Numbered from the stretch's first letter, positions 17,944-28,488 are shown. The stretch is 64,000 bases of DNA from Phycisphaerae bacterium (GCA_035275405.1 DATEMU010000015.1:62001-126000), one strand, 5' to 3'. Notes: a model not told the origin generated them from the sequence alone. Program-made: numbers and translations.

Positions 17944-18243
17944 ATGAAGCAGGCATCAACATCTCATCCTATTACCAAAGACGTGCGGGACCGGGTGCTG
18001 CAGGAGATCGCCTCCCCCAAGGGCCGCGAACTGGTTGCTACGCTGGTTTGCGTGGGCGACGACATTGCCAACGCGATCGAAAAGCTCACCTATGAGTACA
18101 AGTACCGATGCGTGGTCGATGATGAGATGGGCCCGGCCAATTCTGATTCGGCGTTGGACCTCTCCGCCAATCTCGAACAGTCGCTCTTGGAAGCGCGGCG
18201 GGCGCTGGAGGATGCGACGGGCGGGGAGACGACTTCGCGTTAG
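17944..18243 (+). CDS. Conserved-looking small soluble protein of unknown function
   Basis: The frame encodes 99 residues from ATG 17944. The sequence is charged and helical with no signal peptide or membrane segment; it includes RDRVLQEIASPKGRELVA and a C-terminal DLSANLEQSLLEARRALE helix. No recognised domain. No clear ribosome site precedes it. The upstream gap holds GCAAGAC (17898-17904) and GTCTTGC (17921-17927), an inverted repeat without a T run that could close the preceding transcript. Confidence 0.55.
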   Translation: MKQASTSHPITKDVRDRVLQEIASPKGRELVATLVCVGDDIANAIEKLTYEYKYRCVVDDEMGPANSDSALDLSANLEQSLLEARRALEDATGGETTSR

Positions 18244-18399
18244 CGAATTCCACATTACTCGCTCGCGCAGAAAAACGGGCCGCACCAATACGCGGCCACC
18301 CAGCCTTCGCACAAAACTCGGCCCGCATGAGCGTTTGAACGGCGTGGTTTGACGCAGGCTTTTCTGTGGCGGCCCCGTCGGCGCCGGCTGCACCCGATC

Positions 18400-18428
18400 T
18401 TGTACGATCGATTCGTCGGATTTAGGAT
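18400..18428 (+). promoter_or_regulatory. Candidate promoter upstream of the six-gene secreted array
   Basis: TTGTAC (18400-18405), a 17-base spacer and TAGGAT (18423-18428) lie about 100 bases before the gene at 18527. Spacing is ideal; hexamer matches are moderate. Confidence 0.35.
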
Positions 18429-18526
18429 ACACCTTATCATCGCCGGGTCGTGCATTCACGTGCGGCCGTATCGCGCTTTGAGCCCTCACGGCGAGTGCAC
18501 CTCCAGCCAGTTCGGGAGAAAAAACC

Positions 18527-19927
18527 ATGCGACTCATCAATCGAAGAGGTTGGAACGCAATCGGTGCGCGCCTGGCGGCGGCCTGCGGGCTCGGTGTGGC
18601 GACTTGGGCAACAATGCCACTGCAAGCGCAGGACGGTCTGCTCGCGCTGACGACGTCGAATACCCTGCACCGCATCAGCAGCGCCGCGCCGGGGACGAGT
18701 CTGTCCAATGTGACGATCACCGGACTGCAAGCATTCGAGGCAATCGTTGCGATTGACTTCCGGCCGGCGACGGGACAGTTGTACGGTCTGGGCAGCAGCG
18801 ACCGGCTTTATGTGATCAATCGGACAACGGGCGCAGCGACACAGGTCGGTTCTGGTACGTTTACGACGCCGCTAAGCGGGTCCGACTTCGGCATGGACTT
18901 CAATCCCGTAACCGACACGATTCGCGTTGTTAGTGACGTCCGTCAGAACCTCCGTATCAATTCGGTGACGGCGCAGGTGACGGTAGATTCGTCGCTAAAT
19001 GTGTTCGGGATGCCCATTGAAATGCCCGAGGTCGTCGGCGTGGCCTATTCCAACCCATTTGTTATCCTCGGCGGAACGTTCACGACGCTCTATGGCCTCG
19101 ATGCGGACTTGGACCACTTGGTCCGCATCGGCTCGGCGGGTGGGACGCCGACGTCGCCGAATACAGGTCAGGTGACTGACATTGGTGCCTTGGGCACGAT
19201 CGTCGGACCGGGCGTCTGCGGCTTTGATATTGCCCCATCGGGAATCGCCTATGCGACTTTCTACAACGCCGGATCGATGATCTCCGGACTTTATACGATC
19301 AACCTTTCGACGGGAGCCGTTGGATTGACCGGCGCGCTGCCCGGCGGGGCCATTCGCGGATTGGCGGCAATTCCCCGGCCGCGTATGTCCATCAGTAATG
19401 TGAACGTGACCGAGGGAGACGCCGGCTTGTCCAACGCGGTGTTCAATGTCACGCTCTCCGACACGTCATTGACCGCGGTGACCGCGAACTTCGCAACGGC
19501 GGACGGCACGGCTTCGGCGGCAAGCGACTACGCACAGAAGAACGGGAGCCTGACTTTCAGTCCCGGTCAGACAGCCAAGACGGTCACGATCAACGTTGTA
19601 GGCGATACGGAGATCGAGGCGAATGAGACCTTTCGCGTGGTTTTGTCCAATGTGGTTGGCGGCATAGGCGCGGATTTGGAAAGCGTCGCCACGATTAATA
19701 GCGATGATCCGGACGGCGACGCCGACGGGGTGCGCGATGCGGTGGACAACTGTCCGACAACGGCGAACCCCGATCAGGCGGATTCGGATGGCGATGGGTT
19801 GGGCGATGCATGCGAATCAGACCCGCCACCTGACGGCGCCACCTGCGGGACCTGCGCACAAGGCGTCTTGCCGGCCGCTTTGGTGAGCCTGTCCCTGATG
19901 ATGTGGGGGCGCCGGCGGCGAAATTGA
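18527..19927 (+). CDS. Secreted DUF4394/Calx-beta protein with shared CGxCAQGVLP C-terminal signal (array member 1)
   Basis: This 466-residue protein has a signal peptide (region ending MPLQAQ). Residues about 38-285 match DUF4394 (propeller-like: [48 protein letters not shown]). A Calx-beta domain follows ([12 protein letters not shown] ... [19 protein letters not shown]), then one TSP3-type calcium repeat pair ([29 protein letters not shown]). The last 27 residues (440-466) are the shared signal: [10 protein letters not shown], the hydrophobic [11 protein letters not shown], then G-R-R-R-R. The ATG at 18527 follows GGGAGAAAA. It is probably surface-exposed and anchored or processed at the tail. 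Confidence 0.88.
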   Translation: MRLINRRGWNAIGARLAAACGLGVATWATMPLQAQDGLLALTTSNTLHRISSAAPGTSLSNVTITGLQAFEAIVAIDFRPATGQLYGLGSSDRLYVINRTTGAATQVGSGTFTTPLSGSDFGMDFNPVTDTIRVVSDVRQNLRINSVTAQVTVDSSLNVFGMPIEMPEVVGVAYSNPFVILGGTFTTLYGLDADLDHLVRIGSAGGTPTSPNTGQVTDIGALGTIVGPGVCGFDIAPSGIAYATFYNAGSMISGLYTINLSTGAVGLTGALPGGAIRGLAAIPRPRMSISNVNVTEGDAGLSNAVFNVTLSDTSLTAVTANFATADGTASAASDYAQKNGSLTFSPGQTAKTVTINVVGDTEIEANETFRVVLSNVVGGIGADLESVATINSDDPDGDADGVRDAVDNCPTTANPDQADSDGDGLGDACESDPPPDGATCGTCAQGVLPAALVSLSLMMWGRRRRN

Positions 19928-19933
19928 CGCCGC

Positions 19934-19962
19934 TTTTCCGCAACGGTCCGACCTCGTACAAT
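19934..19962 (+). promoter_or_regulatory. Duplicated upstream region, promoter-like (for member 2)
   Basis: TTTTCC, 17 bases, TACAAT (19957-19962). The hexamers and their surroundings recur upstream of members 3 and 4. The -10 is better than the -35. Confidence 0.35.
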
Positions 19963-20041
19963 AGACTCTCCTCGCGTGGCGGTTGATTGAGATACACCTC
20001 TGACCGTCGATCACGGAACTCTTCTTTCTGGGAGGTTCGAC

Positions 20042-20896
20042 ATGAGTGGGAACATCGGCATCGGTGGAATCCTGCGCGCTGGACGTGCAACCGAAACGAG
20101 ATGGACGCCGAGATTCTGTTGGCTGATTTGCGCATTGGTCGTCCCCTCGCTCCCGTCGGCAGCCCGTGCCCAGCGCGGGGCGCCATGTCAGTTGAGCTGT
20201 ACGCCCAACATCTCCGTGGATGCCGATCCGGGCGAATGTTCCAAGATCGTCAATTATCCGCCACCCGGGGTGTCAGGCGTCTGTGGCACGATCACCTGCT
20301 CGCCGTCCTCCGGCTCTTCGTTTCCGCTAGGCCTGACGACGATAACGTGTTCGGCGATGGCCGGTCCGATGTGCACGTTTACTATTACCGTCAACGACGT
20401 GGAACTGCCCGTCCTGACCTGCCCGGCCAATCTCAGTTTGAGCGCCGAGGTCGACGCCAATTGCCAGGCCCCGGTCCCCAATGCATTGGCCCTCGTGATG
20501 CTGACGGATAATTGTCCCGGTCGGTCCGTGTCACAAGACCCCGCCGTCGGCGAGATGGTGGACGGTGGGGTTCATCCGATCACCGTCATGGCAATGGACG
20601 CGAGCGGCAACACGTCGCAGTGCGTGATTGACTTCGAGGCGACCGGCCCCGACCGCGACGGGGACGGGCTGATCGACTGTGCCGACGGCTGCCCGGACGA
20701 TGCCGGAAAAACCGAGCCTGGGACGTGCGGATGCGGTGTGACGGACACGGATGCCAACAGCAATGGCACGGCGGACTGCCTCGATCCGCCGGCCAACATG
20801 GAAATGATGACGTGCGGCGCCTGCGCGCAGGGCGTTTTGCCGGCCGCGTTGTTGAGCATGTCGCTTATGTATTTGGGCCGGCGGCGGCGAAGTTGA
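20042..20896 (+). CDS. Secreted HYR-type protein with shared C-terminal signal (array member 2)
   Basis: This 284-residue protein has a long signal sequence (RFCWLICALVVPSLPSAARA). Two HYR-like Ig-fold repeats follow: C-T-P-N-I-S-V-D-A-D-P-G-E-C-S to C-T-F-T-I-T-V-N-D, and C-P-A-N-L-S-L-S-A-E-V to T-S-Q-C-V-I-D-F. A calcium-loop region (DRDGDGLIDCADGCPDD, DTDANSNGTADCLD) leads to the 27-residue tail at 258-284: C-G-A-C-A-Q-G-V-L-P, hydrophobic AALLSMSLMYL, G-R-R-R-R. A GGGAGG site precedes the ATG. HYR domains usually mediate adhesion. It shares duplicated 5' flanking DNA with members 3 and 4. Confidence 0.85.
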   Translation: MSGNIGIGGILRAGRATETRWTPRFCWLICALVVPSLPSAARAQRGAPCQLSCTPNISVDADPGECSKIVNYPPPGVSGVCGTITCSPSSGSSFPLGLTTITCSAMAGPMCTFTITVNDVELPVLTCPANLSLSAEVDANCQAPVPNALALVMLTDNCPGRSVSQDPAVGEMVDGGVHPITVMAMDASGNTSQCVIDFEATGPDRDGDGLIDCADGCPDDAGKTEPGTCGCGVTDTDANSNGTADCLDPPANMEMMTCGACAQGVLPAALLSMSLMYLGRRRRS

Positions 20897-20903
20897 CGCG
20901 GGC

Positions 20904-20931
20904 TTTTCCGGTGCGCCCGACCTGTTAGAAT
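20904..20931 (+). promoter_or_regulatory. Duplicated upstream region, promoter-like (for member 3)
   Basis: TTTTCC, 16 bases, TAGAAT (20926-20931). The following leader, about 90 bases including the CTTTCTTGGAGG ribosome site, is nearly identical to that upstream of member 4. Confidence 0.4.
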
Positions 20932-21020
20932 GAACCCACCTCGCATGGCGGTTTCGTGAAACACACATCCGACCGCCGATTACGATTCTGGAACGGACTC
21001 CGCTTTCTTGGAGGTTCGCC

Positions 21021-22040
21021 ATGATCGGGATGGTCGGAGTCGGACAAATTCCGCGCGGTGTTGATGCATCGAGTTCGAGACGGACGTCGCGACGAGTAGG
21101 GGTGCTCTGCACGGTCACGTGTCTTTGGCCCACGGTCACGGCACGCGCCGATTTCACGGAAAACTTTGACGGCGTGTCGCCGCCGGCGCTACCTGCCGGT
21201 TGGACGGCAACAGATCCTCTGGATTCAAATCCGTCATGGGCGACGACGATGATGACCAGCGACTCGGCGCCCAATAACGCATTCGTCAACGATGCCAGCA
21301 TGGTCAGCGAACAGCGGCTCGACACCCCTCCGATCCCCATCGCCACGCCCACCGCCGTGCTCACGTTTCGAAATAATTACAATTTGGACTCAGGTCGTCA
21401 CGGCGGTGTGCTGGAGATCTCCATCGACGGCGGGGCTTTTCAGGACATCCTGACCGCCGGGGGCAGTTTTGTCGGTGGCGGTTACAACGATTTCATCTTC
21501 GCCGCGCTCGCGAATCCCATCGACATGCGGGATGCGTGGTCGGGCAACTCGAGCGGATACATCACCACGACGGTCAACCTGCCGTCCGCGGCCGCCGGCA
21601 AACACATCGTCCTTCGCTTTCGTTTTGGAAGTGACAACGACACGGGCGTCGTCGGCTGGCACATCGACTCGATCAATATTCAATCGCAGGATCGGGATAG
21701 CGACTTCGTGATCGACAGCGTCGACAACTGCCCGGATACGGCCAATCCCGGCCAAGATGACGCGGATGGTGACGGCAAGGGCGACGGGTGCGACAACTGT
21801 TCCAGCGAGTTCAACGCCGACCAAGGTGATGGGGATGGCGATGGCAAAGGCGATGTCTGCGACGACTGCCCAAGTGCCTTCAACGCGGATCAGGCCGACT
21901 CGGACGGCGACGGCGTGGGCGACGTTTGCGAACCTGCCCCGCCTCCTGGCGACGCCTGCGGGACCTGCGCCCAAGGTGTCTTGCCGGCCGCGTTGCTCAG
22001 CCTTTCCCTGATGATGTGGGGACGGCGGCGCAGAACTTGA
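21021..22040 (+). CDS. Secreted MAM-like jellyroll/TSP3 protein with shared C-terminal signal (array member 3)
   Basis: This 339-residue protein has a signal peptide ending near ARA, then F-T-E-N-F-D-G, a conserved start to the jellyroll (MAM/concanavalin-like) domain. That domain runs to about residue 220 ([17 protein letters not shown] ... HIVLRFRFGSDNDTGVVGWHIDSI). Four TSP3-type calcium loops of the form D-x-D-x-D-G-x-G-D-x-C-D-N-C follow. The 27-residue tail at 313-339 is [26 protein letters not shown]. It is a close paralog of member 4 and a more distant one of member 6. Confidence 0.88.
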   Translation: MIGMVGVGQIPRGVDASSSRRTSRRVGVLCTVTCLWPTVTARADFTENFDGVSPPALPAGWTATDPLDSNPSWATTMMTSDSAPNNAFVNDASMVSEQRLDTPPIPIATPTAVLTFRNNYNLDSGRHGGVLEISIDGGAFQDILTAGGSFVGGGYNDFIFAALANPIDMRDAWSGNSSGYITTTVNLPSAAAGKHIVLRFRFGSDNDTGVVGWHIDSINIQSQDRDSDFVIDSVDNCPDTANPGQDDADGDGKGDGCDNCSSEFNADQGDGDGDGKGDVCDDCPSAFNADQADSDGDGVGDVCEPAPPPGDACGTCAQGVLPAALLSLSLMMWGRRRRT

Positions 22041-22046
22041 CGCGGG

Positions 22047-22075
22047 CTTTCCCGCGACGCCCGACTTGTTAGAAT
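22047..22075 (+). promoter_or_regulatory. Duplicated upstream region, promoter-like (for member 4)
   Basis: CTTTCC, 17 bases, TAGAAT (22070-22075). CGCGGG/CCCGCG around 22041-22056 can form a short hairpin just after the member 3 stop, so the same DNA could close one transcript and start the next. Confidence 0.4.
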
Positions 22076-22164
22076 GAACCCTTCTCGCTTGGCGGTCTCG
22101 TGGGACACACATCCGACCGCTGCTTACGACTCTGGAACGGACTCCGCTTTCTTGGAGGTTCGCC

Positions 22165-23259
22165 ATGATTGGAATGTGCTGGAATAGTCAGAATTCGCGC
22201 GATATTACTGCATCGAGATTGCGGTGGACGTCGAGAGTTGCATGGGCGTTCTGCACGGCCGCATCCCTCTGGCCAACGGCCTCGGCTCGCGCCGATTTCA
22301 CGGAGAACTTCGATGGTGCGACGCCGCCGACTCCGCCGCCCGGCTGGACGGCGACGAATGTCGCCGGGCCGGCGCCGGTCTGGGTGACGACGGCGACCGA
22401 CAGCGACGCCGGGCCCAACAATATCTTCGTCGACAATCCCGGCGTCATCAGCGACAAACGGCTCGATACTCCGTCGATTCCAATCGCCACGAACACAGCC
22501 ACACTCACGTTTCGGCATCGGTTCGCTTTGTCGAGTCCGGAAGACGGCGGCGTGCTGGAGATCTCCATCAATGGCGGGGCGTTTCTGGACATTCTCGCCG
22601 CCGGGGGCAGCTTTGATCCTGGCGGCGTTGGTTATGTAGGCACCCTCTCCGGCAATGGTCCCTTGACCGGAAAAGCGGCGTGGACGAACTCCACGGGGGG
22701 GCTGTACGTCACGACGATCGTCAACCTGCCGGTCGCCGCCGCCGGAAAAAACATCGTCCTCCGCTTCCGCATGGGAAGCAGCAGCGCTGCCGCCGGTCTG
22801 GGCTGGCACATCGACTCCCTCGAAATCAAATCGCAGGACGGGGATAGCGACGGAGCGGCCAACAATGTCGACAACTGTCTGACCACGCCGAACCCGGACC
22901 AGGACAATCCCGATGGAGACAATTTGGGTAGCGCGTGCGACAACTGCCTGGACGCGGCCAACAACGACCAGGCCGATGCGGACGGGGACGGCAAGGGGGA
23001 TGCCTGTGACAACTGCGTGGACGTGTTCAACGTGGACCAGGCGGACGCGGATGCCGACGGCGTGGGCGACGCGTGCGATACGGCCCCCCCGGCGGATGCC
23101 GCCTGCGGGACGTGCGCTCCGGGTGTTTTCCCGCTAGGGCTTCTCACCCTGGCCCTGATGCCAGGCGTGACGTTTCGGCGCCTCCGCACACGGGTTGGTC
23201 AGATGATTCATGGTGTGCGACCGGAAGAATCCATTGCCGCTGGGAGGAATTGCAAATGA
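22165..23259 (+). CDS. Secreted MAM-like jellyroll/TSP3 protein with degraded C-terminal signal (array member 4)
   Basis: This 364-residue paralog of member 3 shares its leader, the F-T-E-N-F-D-G-A start, the jellyroll ([17 protein letters not shown] ... [26 protein letters not shown]) and four TSP3 loops. Its tail differs: [10 protein letters not shown], then [11 protein letters not shown], then F-R-R-L-R-T-R and a further 21 polar residues. The Q-to-P and L-to-F changes, loss of the GRRRR ending and the long extension suggest the signal is decaying. The stop overlaps the ATG of member 5 (ATGA), so the extension could serve translational coupling. Confidence 0.85.
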   Translation: MIGMCWNSQNSRDITASRLRWTSRVAWAFCTAASLWPTASARADFTENFDGATPPTPPPGWTATNVAGPAPVWVTTATDSDAGPNNIFVDNPGVISDKRLDTPSIPIATNTATLTFRHRFALSSPEDGGVLEISINGGAFLDILAAGGSFDPGGVGYVGTLSGNGPLTGKAAWTNSTGGLYVTTIVNLPVAAAGKNIVLRFRMGSSSAAAGLGWHIDSLEIKSQDGDSDGAANNVDNCLTTPNPDQDNPDGDNLGSACDNCLDAANNDQADADGDGKGDACDNCVDVFNVDQADADADGVGDACDTAPPADAACGTCAPGVFPLGLLTLALMPGVTFRRLRTRVGQMIHGVRPEESIAAGRNCK

Positions 23260-24686
23260 CTCCGTACAAAACAAGTCCATCGAGTTTGATGTCATGGATT
23301 CTTGTCGCAGCGGTGATGATCTCCGGGCGCTCGGCGATGGGCGCGCCGCCCGTCATTGTGCCGGCGGTTGAGCCCAACAACACGCCGGGCACGGCGCAGG
23401 TGCTGGTCTTGGGATCTCAAGGAGGTCTCATCGTCCAAGGCGCAATCACGCCGACAGGCGATTTCGACTACTATAGGCTGAATAATATTCCATCCGGGGC
23501 CAAGGCATGGATCAAAGTAGATACCGGCGGCACCAACCTTTTGAGCCGAGATTCCGTGGTCACGTTGTTTGCAGCGGACGGAACTACTGTTATCGAAGAC
23601 GACGACGATGATGGACAAGGCACCGATTGCGATTCAACCGAAGAAACCGAGCTTTCATCGGCCATCGCGGGGCGAACGTTAACGGCCGGTGGAACTTATT
23701 TTCTTCGCGTCAGGCAGTTCAACAACATGAACCCCATCGGCTCCTACCTGCTTTTTGTCGTCGTCACGACGGCGTCTTCGCCTGAAACCGAGGCGAATAA
23801 TACCGTCCCAACCGCCGACGGCATCACCACATTCTCCATGCCCGTCGGTGCCCGATCGGCCGCCATCGGCATCGCGGCCGATGTTGATTTCTATTCGGTG
23901 CAGGCCCAGTCGGGGAACGTACTGTTCCTGGCCGTCGATACCGACCCGCCGCGAACCGGAGCTGAGACCGACGTAGTGCTGAAGCTCTTCGACACCGACG
24001 GGACGGCAGAGCTGCTGTCGGTCGACCAGCCCACTGGATCTGAAGGCGCCGAGTCCGCCTGCTTTGCAATCCCGATGACCGGGACCTATTTCGCGCGAGT
24101 CAGCCATTTCGCCGCGGCCGGTACCGGCAACTATGCGATCATGACGGCTGCCTTCGGCCAGCCGGATGCTGACGGCGATGGGGTCATCGATAGTCAGGAC
24201 AACTGCCCCTCGTTCGCCGACCAAACCCAAAAGAACATCGACGGTGACCAATTCGGCGACGGTTGTGACAACTGCCCGTCGTCTGCAAATAACAATCAAG
24301 CGGATCTCGATGGCGATGGTCGGGGCGACGTCTGCGATAAATGCCCGACGTTCGCCAACAGCGATCAAGCGGATGCCGACGGCGATGGTAAAGGAGATGT
24401 CTGCGACAACTGCCCGGCGCTCTTCAACGCCGACCAGAACGATGCCGACGGCGACGGCAAAGGCGACGAGTGCGACAACTGCCCGGCGGTTTTCAACGCC
24501 GATCAAGGGGATTCAAACGGAGACGGCATAGGCGACGTCTGTGGAGACGCGCCCGGCGGCCAGCCCGCGCCGTGCGGAGTTTGCGCGCAGGGTGTCCTGC
24601 CGGGTATGCTGTTGAGTCTGTCGCTGATGATGTGGGGGCGGCGCTCCAGAATGCCTTCACGCACGTCTGAGGTGGTTCCCAAATAA
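23256..24686 (+). CDS. Secreted PPC-domain/TSP3 protein with shared C-terminal signal (array member 5)
   Basis: The frame encodes 476 residues from ATG 23256, chosen because GGAGGAATTGCAA precedes it and a signal peptide follows at once ([18 protein letters not shown]); the frame is open further upstream. Two bacterial pre-peptidase C-terminal (PPC) domains are visible: [10 protein letters not shown] ... D-F-D-Y-Y-R-L and [10 protein letters not shown] ... D-V-D-F-Y-S-V. Five TSP3 loops follow (D-x-D-G-D-x-x-G-D-x-C-D-N-C-P). The tail from residue 440 reads [26 protein letters not shown] plus ten extra residues. Confidence 0.87.
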   Translation: MTPYKTSPSSLMSWILVAAVMISGRSAMGAPPVIVPAVEPNNTPGTAQVLVLGSQGGLIVQGAITPTGDFDYYRLNNIPSGAKAWIKVDTGGTNLLSRDSVVTLFAADGTTVIEDDDDDGQGTDCDSTEETELSSAIAGRTLTAGGTYFLRVRQFNNMNPIGSYLLFVVVTTASSPETEANNTVPTADGITTFSMPVGARSAAIGIAADVDFYSVQAQSGNVLFLAVDTDPPRTGAETDVVLKLFDTDGTAELLSVDQPTGSEGAESACFAIPMTGTYFARVSHFAAAGTGNYAIMTAAFGQPDADGDGVIDSQDNCPSFADQTQKNIDGDQFGDGCDNCPSSANNNQADLDGDGRGDVCDKCPTFANSDQADADGDGKGDVCDNCPALFNADQNDADGDGKGDECDNCPAVFNADQGDSNGDGIGDVCGDAPGGQPAPCGVCAQGVLPGMLLSLSLMMWGRRSRMPSRTSEVVPK

Positions 24687-24755
24687 AAGGGCTCCCGATC
24701 GATCGAAGCGCGATTATTATCGTAACTTCCGCGTCACGGCCGGCCGTAATATCCT

Positions 24756-24783
24756 CTTTGCGGTGCGTGTACGCGGGTATAAT
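24756..24783 (+). promoter_or_regulatory. Candidate promoter of array member 6
   Basis: A perfect TATAAT (24778-24783) lies 16 bases after CTTTGC (24756-24761), only 24 bases before the ATG at 24808. It would give a very short leader that still holds the GGAGGAGG ribosome site. Confidence 0.45.
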
Positions 24784-24807
24784 TATTGACAGTTTCCGGA
24801 GGAGGTC

Positions 24808-26319
24808 ATGTCCAGGCAATCGAGTCCCTGCTTCTCACGCTTCGCGTTCGTCGTTTGTACCTTGTGCACGGCGGCGGGCGCCGTCCCCGCGGCCCGCGCC
24901 GTGGATTACAGCGAAAATTTTAATAGTGTGGTTGCTCCCGCACTACCGCTAGGATGGACGACCAGTCACTCCGACAGCGGCGTCGATTGGGTAACCGAAC
25001 AAACAGGCCCCAGCGAAAATAACGCCTTTGGCAACGATGCTACCGACTTCGGCACAAGCACCCTAACGAGCCCTTCGGTGGCATTGAGCTCGGACTTCGT
25101 TCAAATTCGATTTCAACAGCACTATGACCTTGAAGCCCCGCCGGCTTCTCAACTGGCGCAGGACGGTGGTGTCATGGAAATCGCCGTTTCCGGATTCACC
25201 GGCGGCGCCTTCATCGACGTCGCGGCCATCGGTACCTTCGTGACCGGCGGATACGACCACCTCGTCGGCTCAGAAGGCGGCAATCCCCTGGTGGGTCGCG
25301 ACTGCTGGTCGGGCGATTCCGGCGGGTTTATTGACACCATAGTCAATCTCCCCGCAGGGACCGCCGGGAACAACATTCAACTCCGCTGGATCCTCGGCAC
25401 CGACGAAACGAATGATCGCAGCGGCTGGCGAATCGACCGCGTGCGCATATTCGATGGCTGCGGCGCCCTCGTGTGCCCGGATGTCAATGTCAACAACGAT
25501 ACCGGCGAGTGCGGCGCCGTCGTGGATTTTGAGATAAGCACCCTCAACTGCGGGACGGTTACTGCCGTGCCGGCGTCCGGCTCCTTTTTCCCCGTCGGCA
25601 CGACGACGGTCGCCGTAAGCACGACCGCCGGGTCCTCATGCACCTTTGATGTGACGGTCAACGACGCCGATGTCGACCCCGATCTCGATGGCCTGGGGAG
25701 TGCTTGTGATACCTGCCCCGATGATTTCAACCCCGATCAAGCCGACGGGGATGGCGATGGAAGCGCCGATGCGTGTGACAACTGCCCGGCGATTGTCAAT
25801 GCAAACCAGGCGGATTTGGATGGCGACGGAGTGGGGGATGAATGTGACAATTGCCCGGAGTTCCCCAATCGGGCCCAGGCGGATACCGACGGTGATGGCA
25901 TCGGCAACGGTTGCGACCTATGCCCCCTGGTCGAGATCGACGACGGACCGGATGAAGATGGCGATGGCAGGGGCGACATCTGCGACAACTGCCCGACGAT
26001 TGCAAACAACAATCAGTCCAACCCCGACCGCGACATGTTCGGCAGTGCGTGCGACAACTGCCCAACGGTCGCGAACAGCAGCCAGTCCGACGTCGACGGT
26101 GACGGGACGGGCGACGCCTGCGACAACTGCCCGTTGGTATTCAACGTCGATCAGGCGGATGCGAATGGCGACGGGTTTGGTGACGTGTGTCAGCCAATTC
26201 CCCCGATTTCTCTACCGATTCCGTGCGGCGTTTGCGCGCAGGGAGTCCTGCCGGGCATGGTGCTGAGCCTGTCGCTATTGATGTTGGGACGACGGCGGAT
26301 TCGTCGTCTCCCTCCGTGA
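24808..26319 (+). CDS. Secreted jellyroll/HYR/TSP3 protein with shared C-terminal signal (array member 6)
   Basis: This 503-residue protein has a strong GGAGGAGG ribosome site. A signal peptide ends near ARA, then Y-S-E-N-F-N-S opens a jellyroll domain related to members 3 and 4 (GGVMEIAVSGFTGGAFIDV ... NIQLRWILGTDETNDRSGWRIDRVRI). An HYR-like repeat follows (C-P-D-V-N-V-N-N-D-T-G-E-C ... C-T-F-D-V-T-V-N-D), so it combines ectodomains found separately in members 2 and 3. About eight TSP3 loops come next. The tail at 473-503 is [28 protein letters not shown]. Confidence 0.88.
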   Translation: MSRQSSPCFSRFAFVVCTLCTAAGAVPAARAVDYSENFNSVVAPALPLGWTTSHSDSGVDWVTEQTGPSENNAFGNDATDFGTSTLTSPSVALSSDFVQIRFQQHYDLEAPPASQLAQDGGVMEIAVSGFTGGAFIDVAAIGTFVTGGYDHLVGSEGGNPLVGRDCWSGDSGGFIDTIVNLPAGTAGNNIQLRWILGTDETNDRSGWRIDRVRIFDGCGALVCPDVNVNNDTGECGAVVDFEISTLNCGTVTAVPASGSFFPVGTTTVAVSTTAGSSCTFDVTVNDADVDPDLDGLGSACDTCPDDFNPDQADGDGDGSADACDNCPAIVNANQADLDGDGVGDECDNCPEFPNRAQADTDGDGIGNGCDLCPLVEIDDGPDEDGDGRGDICDNCPTIANNNQSNPDRDMFGSACDNCPTVANSSQSDVDGDGTGDACDNCPLVFNVDQADANGDGFGDVCQPIPPISLPIPCGVCAQGVLPGMVLSLSLLMLGRRRIRRLPP

Positions 26320-26475
26320 AAAAGAGTTCCATCCGTCGCGAGCCAGCCGCAACCACCCGGCACAGGGGTGTATGCCGGATTGACCCGATTCCCCTATAAT
26401 GTGAATGGTCTTCGAATCGATTGGGCGTCGCTAAAGCCAGCATCGATTTCCTAGGCCCTGCCTAACGGAGCGGCG

Positions 26476-27747
<1,272 letters not shown>

Positions 27748-27753
27748 TCGGAC

Positions 27754-28251
27754 ATGCTCGTTTACCTCATGCGACATGGAATCGCGTCGCCCCGCGGCGA
27801 GTTGGGGATTGATGACGCCGCTCGTGCCCTGACCCCGGAGGGAGCGGACAAAGTGCGGCGAATTTGCTCCGCGCTGCGGCGGCTCAAGGTCGAATTCGAC
27901 GAGATCTGGACGAGTTCCCTGATTCGGGCCAAACAGACGGCGGAGATCGTGGCCAGTGTGTGGGGCCTGGGTCAAGAGGTCCGCATCGTCCCCGCGCTTG
28001 AACCGGGCGGAGACCTGCGGGCACTCATCGATATGTTGAGATGCGAATCGGCAGCGCGGGGGGTATTGCTCACGGGTCACGAACCGGACATGGGCGAGCT
28101 GGCCGGCATGCTCATCAGCGGGCGATCGGATGCAACGATTCGTTTCAAAAAAGGAGGGGTGGGGTGCATCGAGTTGAACGAAACGCCCAAGGGGGGTACT
28201 GGAGAGTTGCTTTGGCTCTTGACCCCCAAACAGCTGTGCAAAATTGCTTAG
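27754..28251 (+). CDS. sixA: SixA-type phosphohistidine phosphatase
   Basis: This 165-residue histidine-phosphatase-superfamily protein has the M-R-H-G motif with nucleophile His8, EIWTSSLIRAKQTAEI in the middle, and L-T-G-H-E-P-D with the second catalytic His109. Size and order fit SixA, which removes phosphate from histidine phosphotransfer domains. It follows the DUF362 gene closely. A 237-base gap with its own promoter candidate separates it from the CHAD gene, so it may or may not belong to the polyphosphate-linked set downstream. SixA-like genes can sit near CHAD genes elsewhere, which makes a link plausible. Confidence 0.85.
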   Translation: MLVYLMRHGIASPRGELGIDDAARALTPEGADKVRRICSALRRLKVEFDEIWTSSLIRAKQTAEIVASVWGLGQEVRIVPALEPGGDLRALIDMLRCESAARGVLLTGHEPDMGELAGMLISGRSDATIRFKKGGVGCIELNETPKGGTGELLWLLTPKQLCKIA

Positions 28252-28393
28252 TGGTGGAAGGGGCGAATCGCGGTCCAACCGGCCATTTCCGCAGGGATGT
28301 GAACAACCTGTGATTTATGGTGTTTCCGCATGTCCAAGCCTGTGAATTGTCGTTCCCTTCGGTAGTTCAGGACGCTCTTAACACAATCTTGAC

Positions 28394-28422
28394 CTGACTT
28401 TTCAGTGCAGCGTCCTTATACT
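28394..28422 (+). promoter_or_regulatory. Candidate promoter of the CHAD-ppx-kinase operon
   Basis: CTGACT (28394-28399), 17 bases, TATACT (28417-28422). Upstream, CCTGTGA occurs at 28307 and again at 28339, a direct repeat that could be an operator. Confidence 0.5.
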
Positions 28423-28488
28423 TGTGGCCAGTTTGATCGGCCGCAAGTTGATCGCCGATTAAAAAAGTTCGCTCGGGAGGTGGCCATC

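Noticed and set aside
24180..26180. Possible DNA tandem repeats in the array genes
   Set aside because: The repeated DNA encodes TSP3 calcium loops of the proteins; periodicity is explained by protein repeats rather than a separate element.
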